Under the pieces are notes generated by a model. The model had not been told where the DNA came from, searched no databases, and saw nothing but the letters and a program-made list of their open reading frames with translations. Position numbers and translations under genes: made by a program. From Bacteroidales bacterium (GTDB lineage Bacteria; Bacteroidota; Bacteroidia; Bacteroidales; ML635J-15): a DNA stretch of 47,373 nucleotides. The DNA is taken from the NCBI GenBank assembly GCA_017651185.1, contig JAGCDJ010000018.1, positions 1 through 47,373 of the forward strand, given 5' to 3'. Of this stretch, positions 24,666 to 33,042 are shown piece after piece; position 1 is the stretch's first letter, and the number at the start of each line of letters is the position of its first letter.

Positions 24666-26051
24666 ATGAAGAATTTTATTTCAACTTTGTTTTTTATCGT
24701 ATTCTGCACTTCGTACATCTTTTCGCAGGACACAAGACTAACATTTACCGCTGTTGACAACGATGGCAACTTTGTACAACTGGACAGCATAAGGGCTGAA
24801 AAATATTTTTCGGTAGTCAATACCCCGTGGTGGGCAGAAATGCTCAGGTATCCCGATACCGTCATTGTTATTCCGGCAACATCGGTGCAAGATTTTAGTG
24901 CAAAGGCTGATTTTGATGTTGTGGCAAACGAAAATCCATTTGTTGGAAAAACATCTGTAGAGGTAAATATGCCTGCCGAAAGTGCCGTAAATGTCACGCT
25001 TGCAGGTGTTGACGGCAGAGTTGTCGCTGATTTTTCTAAAAATCTTCACGAAGGAGGCAATCTAATTGAAGTAAGCGCAAAGGATGCAAAGCCGTATATT
25101 CTAACAGTCGGTTGCAAGTTCGGCACAAAGAGCGTAAAACTGTTGAACACCGAAAGCAATACGGCAAACTCATTGGTTTATGCAGGAAGTTACGATTACA
25201 TTCCGCAATCTAAACTCACAGCAAACGAGAACCTTTCGATTGGCGATACCTTGCGGCTTACGGCATATGTTGATATTGACGGATTCAGATATAGGCTGAA
25301 TAAGGAACATATAATAAATGGTAGCGCCGATATAGTTTTCTCTTTTGCCGACATTCGCAATTATGAAAAATTTACCGATGAACGCGATGGAAATACTTAT
25401 AGGTACGTACAGATTGGCTCGCAGACATGGATGGCTGAGAATCTCCGCTATTTGCCATCAGTAAACGGAAATCCATCTGTTAATTACAGCAACAACCAAC
25501 CAAGATATTATGTGTACAATTATGCAGGCGAAAACATTGAAGAAGCGAAAAACCATTTGTGTGAATTCGCGGGCTACTACGAAGGAGTAAATTGCTACAG
25601 GCAGTTCGGCGTATATTATAATGGTCCTGCTACTATCGGGGCTTGTCCGTCTGGTTGGCATCTGCCTACCGATGCTGAATGGACACAACTTGAAATCTAT
25701 TTGCAGAACAACGGCTACAATTCAAACGGAACTAACGACACCGACGAAGACAGGGAAACCAACAATTTCACAGCAAAAGCCCTTGCTTCTGCTTGTGGAT
25801 GGGATATGAACGACAATTCGTTTGCCGTTGGCAACAATCCTGAAGAAAACAATTCAACAGGTTTTGGCGGTTATCCTTGTGGGGCTTCGCTTTCATCTGG
25901 TGAAATAAATTTATATGGTGCTTATTGGTGGACAGATACCGATGCAGATGTGGGTGCATACTATAGATCAATTTCTGAAGGTTCGTATATGGTCTATAGA
26001 ACCAATGCGCCATACAGAAGTGCAATGAATGTAAGATGTGTAAGAGATTGA
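24666..26051 (+). CDS. Exported protein with FISUMP (Fibrobacter succinogenes major paralogous) domain
   Basis: The 461-residue protein has a signal peptide (1-21, ending SYIFSQ), an N-terminal beta-rich part (about 22-235), and a C-terminal FISUMP domain (about 240-461). The domain signatures are RYVQIGSQTWMAENLRY, CPSGWHLPTDAEWTQLE, TGFGGYPCGA and the end AMNVRCVRD. FISUMP domains occur in exported proteins of Bacteroidota and Fibrobacter; their biochemical role is unknown. The middle part (about 88-165: TSVEVNMPAESAVNVTLAG ... KSVKLL) resembles the sorting-domain-like folds placed internally in such proteins. The gene is monocistronic, with a shared terminator at 26193-26221. Confidence 0.85.
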   Translation: MKNFISTLFFIVFCTSYIFSQDTRLTFTAVDNDGNFVQLDSIRAEKYFSVVNTPWWAEMLRYPDTVIVIPATSVQDFSAKADFDVVANENPFVGKTSVEVNMPAESAVNVTLAGVDGRVVADFSKNLHEGGNLIEVSAKDAKPYILTVGCKFGTKSVKLLNTESNTANSLVYAGSYDYIPQSKLTANENLSIGDTLRLTAYVDIDGFRYRLNKEHIINGSADIVFSFADIRNYEKFTDERDGNTYRYVQIGSQTWMAENLRYLPSVNGNPSVNYSNNQPRYYVYNYAGENIEEAKNHLCEFAGYYEGVNCYRQFGVYYNGPATIGACPSGWHLPTDAEWTQLEIYLQNNGYNSNGTNDTDEDRETNNFTAKALASACGWDMNDNSFAVGNNPEENNSTGFGGYPCGASLSSGEINLYGAYWWTDTDADVGAYYRSISEGSYMVYRTNAPYRSAMNVRCVRD

Positions 26052-26192
26052 TAAATTAAGGCAACACCATTTCAAAAAAATCAGAAATAATTAGAAACGG
26101 CGTACTTGTGTTGCGATGCACAGCGATGTGTTGAGCAGTAGCCGAAACAAGATTATCGAAGTGAACTTGTCGAAGCAGCCCATAGAAACAGC

Positions 26193-26221
26193 AAAAAAAG
26201 CGGACAATGTCCGCTTTTTTG
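26193..26221. terminator. Bidirectional terminator between convergent genes
   Basis: AAAAAAAGCGGACA/TGTCCGCTTTTTT forms a near-perfect symmetric hairpin with T-runs on both strands. It ends the FISUMP gene and directly abuts the stop codon (26222) of the minus-strand PKD gene. Confidence 0.85.
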
Positions 26222-29200
26222 TTATTCTATGACTATGTTTTTGACGATAGTGCCAGAATCCGTTGTTATCCTAACTGCGTATGCAGATGCCTTGAGGGTT
26301 GAAACGTCAATTGTCTCATAATCGGATGTAACATCCTTGTCGATGACTTGTCTGCCAGTGATGTCGAAGATACATATATGCTGCATACCTTCTGCCCGTA
26401 TATTTATTACAGATGATGCAGGATTAGGATAAATAGCCACTTCGTTTTCCCAATCGGTATCAATGCCAACTGTTTCTACAACAGTGATGTAGCCTTCCTT
26501 AGTTTCCATATCCGACGACGAGCCGTTGGTTGCAAACAAGGTCACGCTGTAAACGCCAGCATTCTGGTATACGACTTCGGGATTTTCTGCCTGTGATGTC
26601 GATGGCTCTGCTCCCGGGAACGACCAGTAGTAAGATGTTGCGTTCTGGCTAAGGTTGGTAAATACAACAGGTTCTCCAACAAGGACAGTCGTTGCATCAA
26701 CGGTAAAGTCGGCGGTTGCAATTGCTTTTACATAAATGTATTCGGTCTTGGTTTCCAAGTCGCTGCCGTGTCCGTTGGTTGCGAAAAGGCTTACGTTGTA
26801 AAAGCCTGGAGTGCTGTAGTTTACAACAGGATTTACTTCGGTTGAAGTTTCTGGATTACCACCTTCGAACGACCAGAAGAATGATGTTGCATTTTCGCTC
26901 AAGTTTGTAAATGTAACAGATTCTCCTACAAATACCTCGGTAGCAGAAGCAACAAAGTCAGCCGAAGTTACTGGCAGGACAGTTATGTAAGCCGTCTTGG
27001 TTTCGGTGTCGTTGCTGTTTTCGCTTGCAGCAAACAAGGTTACTGAATACGAACCGGGCGTATTGTAGGTTACAATCGGATTTACATCTGTAGAGTTCTG
27101 CGGGTCACCACCTGCGAATGTCCAGTAGTAGGTGGTGGCATTTACACTTGTGTTAGTGAACGTAACGCTTTCGCCAGCATTGATTGTTGTCGCACTTGCA
27201 GTAAAATCGGCATTTGCAAGGTCCATAACATTTACATATACGGTCTTTGTGTCATTATTTGTACCATTGGTAACAAACAAGGTTATTGCGAATGTTCCTG
27301 TGCGCGTGTATGTTATGGTTGGATTCTCCTCCGTGGAAGTTGCAGGAGTTGCGCCTTCGAACGACCAGAAGTAAGTCGTTGCATTCTGACTGCGGTTTTG
27401 CATTGTAATAGGCTGTCCTGCAGGAAGTGTACTCGGCACAACAAAGTCGGCAACAACCTCATCAGGCTGTGGTGGCTCGACAGGGCCTTCGGTAACGGTG
27501 ATGTATCCACGTTTAGTTTCCGTAACACCGTTTACATAAATCATAATGTTGCTTGAACCGGCACGCAGACTTACATCGTAAACGCCTGGAGTATTGTATG
27601 TTACTGAAGGATTGGCATTGGTTGAGGTTGATGGGTCGCCACCATCGAATGTCCACGAGAAAGCGGATGCGTTTGAACTGCAGTGGCTTGTGAAATGGAC
27701 TGTCGTACCAACTTGCACGGTTGTCTGGTCGGCTTCAAAATCGACATCTATGTCGGAACCCGACGGAGCAGTAACGATGATGTAGTTTTCCTTGGTCTCT
27801 GTTGCGGCATTTGTCAAAAGTTCCAAGGTGCTTGCTGCGGCTTTCAGCGTTACACTGTACATACCTGCTTCCGAATAAGTTACCGATGGGTTTTCATCGG
27901 TTGAAGTTATAGGATTTCCTCCTGTGAAAGTCCAAAGATAAGCGCTTGCATTTTGGCTCAAGTTGGTGAAAGTAATGGTTTCGCCTTCGGTTATACGGGT
28001 TGCGCTTGCTACAAAATCGGCAGAAAGGACTGATGGATCTTGTGTTATCCTAAGAACTATTCCCGAAGCAAATGGTATTTCCCTGTTGTTCAACTGCATA
28101 CTTATTGGAGAAGTAATGGTTCCGTTTATAACGCCAGAAATGTTAATGTTGAATTCGCCGACTTCGGTTGGTGTTCCATAAATATGAACCGACTGGTATT
28201 CGTTGGATTCCATATAGGTTCCGCTAAGGCAGTAGTTAAGTCCTGCTGGTAAGTTGGAAAGTCCATTTATATCGATGTTACTAATGTTTGCATTTGCGTT
28301 GACACTGTAATTGCCATATATGTTGACTTCTACGGATGTAGATTCGGGACATTTTATCGTCAAGCAGAGGTCTACAGGCGTATTCACTTGATACGACATC
28401 GGTTGTGATGTATAATATGGAATGGTCGTCTCGGAAAAATCTGCATCGGTCTCTATTGGACAAGCATCCGACAAGCAAACCAAACCTTGCTCAATGGTAA
28501 TATAATTCTCCTTTATTTCGGTGTCGCTACCATTTTCGTTTTCAACGGTTAACTGAACGGTGTAAGTTCCTATTGCAGAGTATGAATGAGTAGGATTCTG
28601 TTCCTCGGATGTTGTTCCATCTCCGAAATCCCACAACCACGATGTCGGATTGAAAGCACTTTCGTCTGTAAAACTTATTGTTTCGTTTACTGCTGCATTT
28701 GTCGTGCTTGCCGAGAAATCAGCAATCGGCAATTCTGTGCCTGTTGCATTCACCACAAGTGTTATTCCTGATGAATATCCTTGTCCGAGCATGTTGTTTG
28801 CTATTGTCAGCAGGAATGCCTGAGTTGATGCGCTGTATGCACGAGCCACGATTTTCAAGTCGAAAGTTCCAGCAACAGTCGGAGTGCCAGTAATGTGCGC
28901 GGTGTAGGTGGTGTTAGGATGAGCCATTGTGTCGCTGACGCAGATGCTCATTCCGTCGGGAATATTCTGGAATCCGCGCAAAGCAATGCTGTCGATTACG
29001 ATAGTCATGCCACTTGCGCTTATTGATTCTGGAATCAAAAGCGTTAGACAAAAATCGACAGGTGTTCCAACTGTAAATTCTGGAATCACGGCAGGGTGGT
29101 ACTGAATGATTGTCGATGAGAATTCTTCGGTTTCGGGATTGGCTGGCTCGCACGGCGTTTCGCATACAACAATCTGAGCAAATGAATTAGTAACCAATAA

Positions 29201-29236
29201 GATAATTGCAATAGCAAAAAGTAAAAATCTCTTCAT
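26222..29236 (-). CDS. T9SS-secreted protein with seven PKD domains and two copies of a cysteine-containing domain
   Basis: The 1,004-residue protein has a signal peptide (1-20). A ~145-residue beta-rich domain (about 24-170) is followed by one PKD domain. A second copy of the first domain comes next (about 250-400), then six more PKD domains in tandem (about 400-915). The end is a type A T9SS sorting domain (VAIYPNPASSVINIRAEG ... IVKNIVIE). The PKD repeats share WTF/WSFEGG-P-TST-NP-VTY and Y-VTLFA-N cores. The unnamed domain carries CLTI-CPES and GLNYCLSG-type segments and ends near IHITGTPT. The protein is likely a surface adhesin or matrix component; no enzyme motif is visible. It is a paralogue of the protein at 33043-34869. 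Confidence 0.88.
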   Translation of the reverse strand: MKRFLLFAIAIILLVTNSFAQIVVCETPCEPANPETEEFSSTIIQYHPAVIPEFTVGTPVDFCLTLLIPESISASGMTIVIDSIALRGFQNIPDGMSICVSDTMAHPNTTYTAHITGTPTVAGTFDLKIVARAYSASTQAFLLTIANNMLGQGYSSGITLVVNATGTELPIADFSASTTNAAVNETISFTDESAFNPTSWLWDFGDGTTSEEQNPTHSYSAIGTYTVQLTVENENGSDTEIKENYITIEQGLVCLSDACPIETDADFSETTIPYYTSQPMSYQVNTPVDLCLTIKCPESTSVEVNIYGNYSVNANANISNIDINGLSNLPAGLNYCLSGTYMESNEYQSVHIYGTPTEVGEFNINISGVINGTITSPISMQLNNREIPFASGIVLRITQDPSVLSADFVASATRITEGETITFTNLSQNASAYLWTFTGGNPITSTDENPSVTYSEAGMYSVTLKAAASTLELLTNAATETKENYIIVTAPSGSDIDVDFEADQTTVQVGTTVHFTSHCSSNASAFSWTFDGGDPSTSTNANPSVTYNTPGVYDVSLRAGSSNIMIYVNGVTETKRGYITVTEGPVEPPQPDEVVADFVVPSTLPAGQPITMQNRSQNATTYFWSFEGATPATSTEENPTITYTRTGTFAITLFVTNGTNNDTKTVYVNVMDLANADFTASATTINAGESVTFTNTSVNATTYYWTFAGGDPQNSTDVNPIVTYNTPGSYSVTLFAASENSNDTETKTAYITVLPVTSADFVASATEVFVGESVTFTNLSENATSFFWSFEGGNPETSTEVNPVVNYSTPGFYNVSLFATNGHGSDLETKTEYIYVKAIATADFTVDATTVLVGEPVVFTNLSQNATSYYWSFPGAEPSTSQAENPEVVYQNAGVYSVTLFATNGSSSDMETKEGYITVVETVGIDTDWENEVAIYPNPASSVINIRAEGMQHICIFDITGRQVIDKDVTSDYETIDVSTLKASAYAVRITTDSGTIVKNIVIE

Positions 29237-29261
29237 ACCTATACACTTTTATTTTCGTTTG

Positions 29262-29270
29262 GCAAAGTTA
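29262..29270 (-). promoter_or_regulatory. -7 promoter box of the seven-PKD gene
   Basis: The minus strand reads TAACTTTGC, 26 bases before the ATG at 29236. Confidence 0.65.
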
Positions 29271-29349
29271 GCAAAACCAAAATTTAAATGCAACCATAAA
29301 AATGGATTTTTGCAGTATTAATAGCGAAGCATATTTCCCTCATATATAC

Positions 29350-29378
29350 AAAAAAAGCGGGCATTTGCCCGCTTTTTA
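29350..29378 (-). terminator. Terminator of the small barrel-protein gene
   Basis: AAAAAAGCGGGC pairs with GCCCGCTTTTT around a 3-base loop. It sits 15 bp after the minus-strand stop at 29393 and is nearly symmetric. Confidence 0.75.
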
Positions 29379-29392
29379 CTATTCATTATTTT

Positions 29393-29953
29393 TTAGTGGA
29401 ATATGTATCTTACACCAAGAGCAACGCCCCAACCGAAATATTGATACAAATCATTTGCTGGTTTGTAATGACCTAGCAGATAGAAATGAGCCATTGGTCT
29501 TAAATCCAAGCTTAACTGTAATGGAACATCAAGATCTGTCAAGAAATCGTATTCGAGACCAATTTGTGCACCAACACCCAAAGAAATATCCGAATGATTT
29601 GAGTCGGCTATTATGGTATTTACCTGAGCAGCAGGTCCAACAAACCAGTTAAAACCCGAAACGATGTTCCAATGCCACTGATATGAACCTGTGAAACCTA
29701 AGAATAAACCATGATGCAAATGATCTACACCTGCATTGTCGGTATGCCAATATCTAACATCACCAACACCAAGGTCGAGTTCCCATCTGTTGTCAGCATC
29801 CACTTTCGTCAAGTAAGAAACTTCTGCTCCTAAAAGGTCACCACCTCCTAATCTTACACCCAGACCGCCATTGTCGCTCTGTGCATTTGCCTGCTGTACC
29901 GAACCAAAAGCCAGTGCTACAGCAGCAACCATGATAACTAATAATTTCTTCAT
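29393..29953 (-). CDS. Small outer membrane beta-barrel protein
   Basis: The 186-residue protein has a signal peptide (1-24, ending ANAQS) and then alternating amphipathic strands rich in G, W, Y and F. The last residues, GVALGVRYIFH, end in an aromatic-type C-terminal strand typical of outer membrane barrels. The size suggests an eight-stranded OmpA/OmpX-like barrel without a peptidoglycan-binding domain. No ligand is evident. It has its own promoter (30021-30029) and terminator, so it is a single-gene unit. Confidence 0.8.
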   Translation of the reverse strand: MKKLLVIMVAAVALAFGSVQQANAQSDNGGLGVRLGGGDLLGAEVSYLTKVDADNRWELDLGVGDVRYWHTDNAGVDHLHHGLFLGFTGSYQWHWNIVSGFNWFVGPAAQVNTIIADSNHSDISLGVGAQIGLEYDFLTDLDVPLQLSLDLRPMAHFYLLGHYKPANDLYQYFGWGVALGVRYIFH

Positions 29954-30020
29954 TCTTTTTTGTTTTTAATTATTACATAAAGTTTAACCAACCATACCCC
30001 ATTTTCATGGTATATGGCGC

Positions 30021-30029
30021 ACAAAATTA
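30021..30029 (-). promoter_or_regulatory. -7 promoter box of the small barrel-protein gene
   Basis: The minus strand reads TAATTTTGT, one base off TAnnTTTGC. The predicted transcript starts near 30014. Its first bases contain ATACC and GGTAT, which could form a short 5' hairpin. Confidence 0.5.
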
Positions 30030-30070
30030 CAACAAATGATTTAATTGTTTTGTTTTTCTCCTATGATATA

Positions 30071-32203
30071 TTAACTATCGATTGTTATAATAAAAGCACC
30101 GGCTCTTCTAACATCATGCACATTACAACCTAATGATTCTGTTTCCGCGTTCCATGCTTCGCAACGCGAAATGCTGTTGGAACTAGATACGACAATCTTT
30201 TTGTAGTCGAAGTATTTGCCGATTTCCTCGAGTGTAATCTGCGGACTTTCGGCAAGAATTACATAATCGACATCAACCTTTGAAAAATCTTCGCTATCAA
30301 ACGGCATAAAGTTGTCGTCAAGAACATAAAGTCGTAATCCATCGTAGTTTATGAACTTGTTCTTGAAAAATACCTTGCGGTTGTCAATCGTAGTTATGGT
30401 GGATAGCAACTTGTCTTTGCCGGATGAGAGGTTTACATACTTTTCCCCGTCGAGCCCTTTCTTTAGCCAGTTATTCTTTGCTGTGAACTCAATTTTTTCG
30501 GGTTGCACGGAGTCGAGGTTGGCGAACATAATGTTGTCGGTGCCGTCAATTATGTTTATCGCGGTGGTTTTGTTGATGTTGTATACGACCAAAGTCTTTT
30601 GCGAACTTGATTCTACCGACTGCCACAAGTCTATTGCGCTGAAAATCACGCATAATATCATTGCAGCAAGCAGATGCCTGTATCGTTTTGTAAAGAAAAA
30701 GTAGGTTGCAAACATTATTATTGCGGCATAGAGCAAAAGCATTTGCGGTGCATCAAGGTAAATGTCCTGGGTTGTGGAAAACGGCAAATTTTCGATTGAC
30801 ATGCAGGCAAAATTCATCGCTTTTGCAATCCACGACAGACAATAGGCAACCGCCGTTGAAACGTATGGAATCCACGACACCGCAAAGAACAGGAAGCAAG
30901 TCCATATTGCAATTGTCGAAATCGGAATCATCACGTAGTTGGTGAGCAGGAAATAATTGGAAAACTGATGGAAATAGTAGAAACACAGTGGCATTGTTGC
31001 CAATTGCGCAGCCACCGAAACGGTTGTGAGCGACCAAACCCAGTCGAGAAACTTGTTCTTTACTTCAAAAATTGCGTACAACTTTGGTTGCAATATGATA
31101 ATGCCGATTACCGCCGAGTACGAAAGTTGGAATCCGATGTTCACAAGGTTGTATGGGTTTATCACAAGCAGGATGAACATACTTGCGAAAACCGCATTTA
31201 GTGAACCTGGACTATTCTTCTGCAACTTGCCCAGCGACATCAGCGAAAACATCAGCGAAGCACGCGACACCGACGGCGACAAGCCTGTGAACAAGGCATA
31301 AAGCCAGATGAGCGAGATGGTTAGCACAACTTTCAGCCAGTTGAGTTTGTCGTTTTTGATGAACGAAAGCAGAAAGATGATAATGCCGTAAATTATGCCT
31401 ACATGCAGACCCGAAACTGCCAATATGTGCATTGCACCTGCCGACGAATAGGCATGACGGATTTCATCGCTGAGCATATCGCTGTAGCCCATTGTCATGG
31501 CCGACATAACCGAAACTTCATCATCTGAAAGTCCGAAATCGCGCAGCAGTCCGACAAGTTTCATGCGTAGTCGCGAAAGTTTTGGGCGGAAACCTACCGC
31601 TTCGTTGTCAACAAGTCGCCAATCGTCACCAGCAAGGTAGTCGGAACTGAAAATCATGTTGTAGGCAAGATACTTGCGATAGTCGAACTCCTCCGGGTTG
31701 CCCTTGTTTTCAATTCCCGATAGTTCAGGACTGAAAACAATCCTGTCGCCTGTGCGTAGAAGCACCGATGCCGAGTCCTTTTCCAAATAGAGTAGGGTAC
31801 GTCCCGAAGTCTCTATCCATTCGTCACCATCGCGAATAGCGGAAACATTTATTTCGAGCGAAACATTGTTTTCCTTTATCTTAGGATCATCGGCAATTTC
31901 ACCGATTACAAAACCATTGTAACCAGCAAGTTTGTCATTTGCTTCGCTTTCATTGCTGAAAGTTGTCAGCAAACATCCCGATGCGATAAGGAAAACATTT
32001 GCCGAAATGCCTACAGCAAGCGCCACGCTATATTTAGGTATCAGTTTGAATACAAAGAAGCATATTGCAGAAATGCCGAGGAATGTCCATCCAATCCATT
32101 GCGGTATAGGTAGGAGCAATGCCAATACAATTCCGATAATCAGCGGAATTGTCAATCTAATGAATGGATAGCGTCTTATTTCTTCGGCAAACGAAAATGT
32201 CAT
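30071..32203 (-). CDS. comEC: ComEC/Rec2-family DNA uptake channel protein
   Basis: The 710-residue membrane protein has an N-terminal DUF4131-like region (hydrophobic segments at about 18-75, then a beta-rich part). The competence domain follows, with the hallmark GAMHILAVSGLHVGIIYGI at about residue 250 and many membrane helices up to about 500. After that a soluble tail of about 190 residues lacks the HxHxDH metal site of the metallo-beta-lactamase domain found in longer ComEC proteins, so this is the short form. In competent bacteria ComEC forms the inner-membrane pore for single-stranded DNA. It overlaps the upstream TPR lipoprotein gene by four bases, so the two are coupled. No other competence genes are in the window. 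Confidence 0.9.
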   Translation of the reverse strand: MTFSFAEEIRRYPFIRLTIPLIIGIVLALLLPIPQWIGWTFLGISAICFFVFKLIPKYSVALAVGISANVFLIASGCLLTTFSNESEANDKLAGYNGFVIGEIADDPKIKENNVSLEINVSAIRDGDEWIETSGRTLLYLEKDSASVLLRTGDRIVFSPELSGIENKGNPEEFDYRKYLAYNMIFSSDYLAGDDWRLVDNEAVGFRPKLSRLRMKLVGLLRDFGLSDDEVSVMSAMTMGYSDMLSDEIRHAYSSAGAMHILAVSGLHVGIIYGIIIFLLSFIKNDKLNWLKVVLTISLIWLYALFTGLSPSVSRASLMFSLMSLGKLQKNSPGSLNAVFASMFILLVINPYNLVNIGFQLSYSAVIGIIILQPKLYAIFEVKNKFLDWVWSLTTVSVAAQLATMPLCFYYFHQFSNYFLLTNYVMIPISTIAIWTCFLFFAVSWIPYVSTAVAYCLSWIAKAMNFACMSIENLPFSTTQDIYLDAPQMLLLYAAIIMFATYFFFTKRYRHLLAAMILCVIFSAIDLWQSVESSSQKTLVVYNINKTTAINIIDGTDNIMFANLDSVQPEKIEFTAKNNWLKKGLDGEKYVNLSSGKDKLLSTITTIDNRKVFFKNKFINYDGLRLYVLDDNFMPFDSEDFSKVDVDYVILAESPQITLEEIGKYFDYKKIVVSSSNSISRCEAWNAETESLGCNVHDVRRAGAFIITIDS

Positions 32204-32733
32204 TCCTTGCTGATTTGTTCAAGCACCTTTATCAAGTCGCTGTCAGACATTCCAATGAACATGAGTGAGGAATTTGCTGCTTCGGCAAGTTCGTGGTTTG
32301 GGTAGTCGGCAATGAATTTTTCGTAATACTGGCGTGCTTTCTCCTGATTTTTCAAGATATTTTCGTAGATATACGCCTTCTTGAATATGCAAAGCGGATA
32401 ATTCCTGTAATCCTTGTAATTCTCTTCGATTCTGGTGAGATAAGTTATTGCGTTGTTGGGCTGGTTTGCATTTTCGCTTATTTCGGCAGCACGGAAAAGA
32501 TATTCGGGTGCGAGTGTGTCCTCAGTAAACTTGTCGGCGTAATCGGCATACAGGCGCACCATTTCTATGGCTTTGTCCTTGTCTATGGCTTCGGTCTTGT
32601 CCTTGTAAAGTTCGGTTTCCTTGGTGGTAATTTCATCGCGCAAGGTTTCCTGCTCGGTCTTTTCGTGCTTGCAACTTGAAACAATGCATAATATAAATGC
32701 TACGCATCCCAGTATTAATAGTTTTGTTTTCAT
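32200..32733 (-). CDS. TPR-containing lipoprotein (BamD/YbgF-like)
   Basis: The 177-residue protein has a lipoprotein signal with the lipidated Cys at residue 21 (CIVSSCKHE). Tetratricopeptide-type helices fill the rest: APEYLFRAAEISENANQPNNAI, then FKKAYIYENILKNQEKARQYYEKFIADYPNHELAEAA. The last helix pair is the common pattern of BamD- and YbgF-type scaffold proteins. At 177 residues it is shorter than BamD (about 250), so it is probably not BamD itself. It is translationally coupled to comEC (overlap ATGA) and may help place or assemble the DNA-uptake channel; that link is inference from gene order. Confidence 0.8.
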   Translation of the reverse strand: MKTKLLILGCVAFILCIVSSCKHEKTEQETLRDEITTKETELYKDKTEAIDKDKAIEMVRLYADYADKFTEDTLAPEYLFRAAEISENANQPNNAITYLTRIEENYKDYRNYPLCIFKKAYIYENILKNQEKARQYYEKFIADYPNHELAEAANSSLMFIGMSDSDLIKVLEQISKE

Positions 32734-32754
32734 TTTTTATCTATGTATTTGATT

Positions 32755-32763
32755 GCAAATCTA
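32755..32763 (-). promoter_or_regulatory. -7 promoter box of the TPR lipoprotein/comEC operon
   Basis: The minus strand reads TAGATTTGC, 22 bases before the ATG at 32733. Confidence 0.65.
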
Positions 32764-32801
32764 AGCAAAATTTCAATTAGTTAAACAGGTATGTTTTATT
32801 T

Positions 32802-32971
32802 GTCATTTCGGAAGCCAGACTGAACACTTCGACTTCGCTCAGCGCATCGCGGTGAGCGTTGTGAAGACGGCTGTCCGAAATCTCCTATTGTACTGTATAA
32901 AAAGGAGATTCCGTATAGACAGGCTCACAAGCAACGTACCTTATGCTGTTCGCTTTGTCTTACGGAATGAC
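32802..32971 (+). repeat. Dispersed intergenic repeat, copy 3 (GTCATTCCG ends)
   Basis: The element begins GTCATTTCGGAAGCC and ends TACGGAATGAC, and is inverted relative to copy 1. It occupies most of the 309-bp spacer between the lipoprotein/comEC promoter and the terminator of the downstream PKD gene. No gene is present in the spacer. Confidence 0.8.
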
Positions 32972-32992
32972 AGGTTGGGTGTTACGACAAAC

Positions 32993-33023
32993 AAAAAAAG
33001 GCGAAAGCCTTTGCTCTCGCCTT
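32993..33023 (-). terminator. Terminator of the two-PKD T9SS gene
   Basis: On the minus strand AAGGCGA and TTCGCCTT pair around an 11-base loop, followed by seven T residues. Confidence 0.7.
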
Positions 33024-33042
33024 AATGAAATTATTAAATACT

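Noticed and set aside
24571..24669. 32-codon frame ending in ATGA overlap with the FISUMP gene
   Set aside because: It contains the palindromic repeat as codons and has no ribosome-binding site; the overlap is probably chance.
30071..30640. comEC as a truncated gene lacking the metallo-beta-lactamase domain
   Set aside because: The reading frame is intact with a ~190-residue soluble tail, and short ComEC forms without the metal site are common, so this is not treated as a broken gene.
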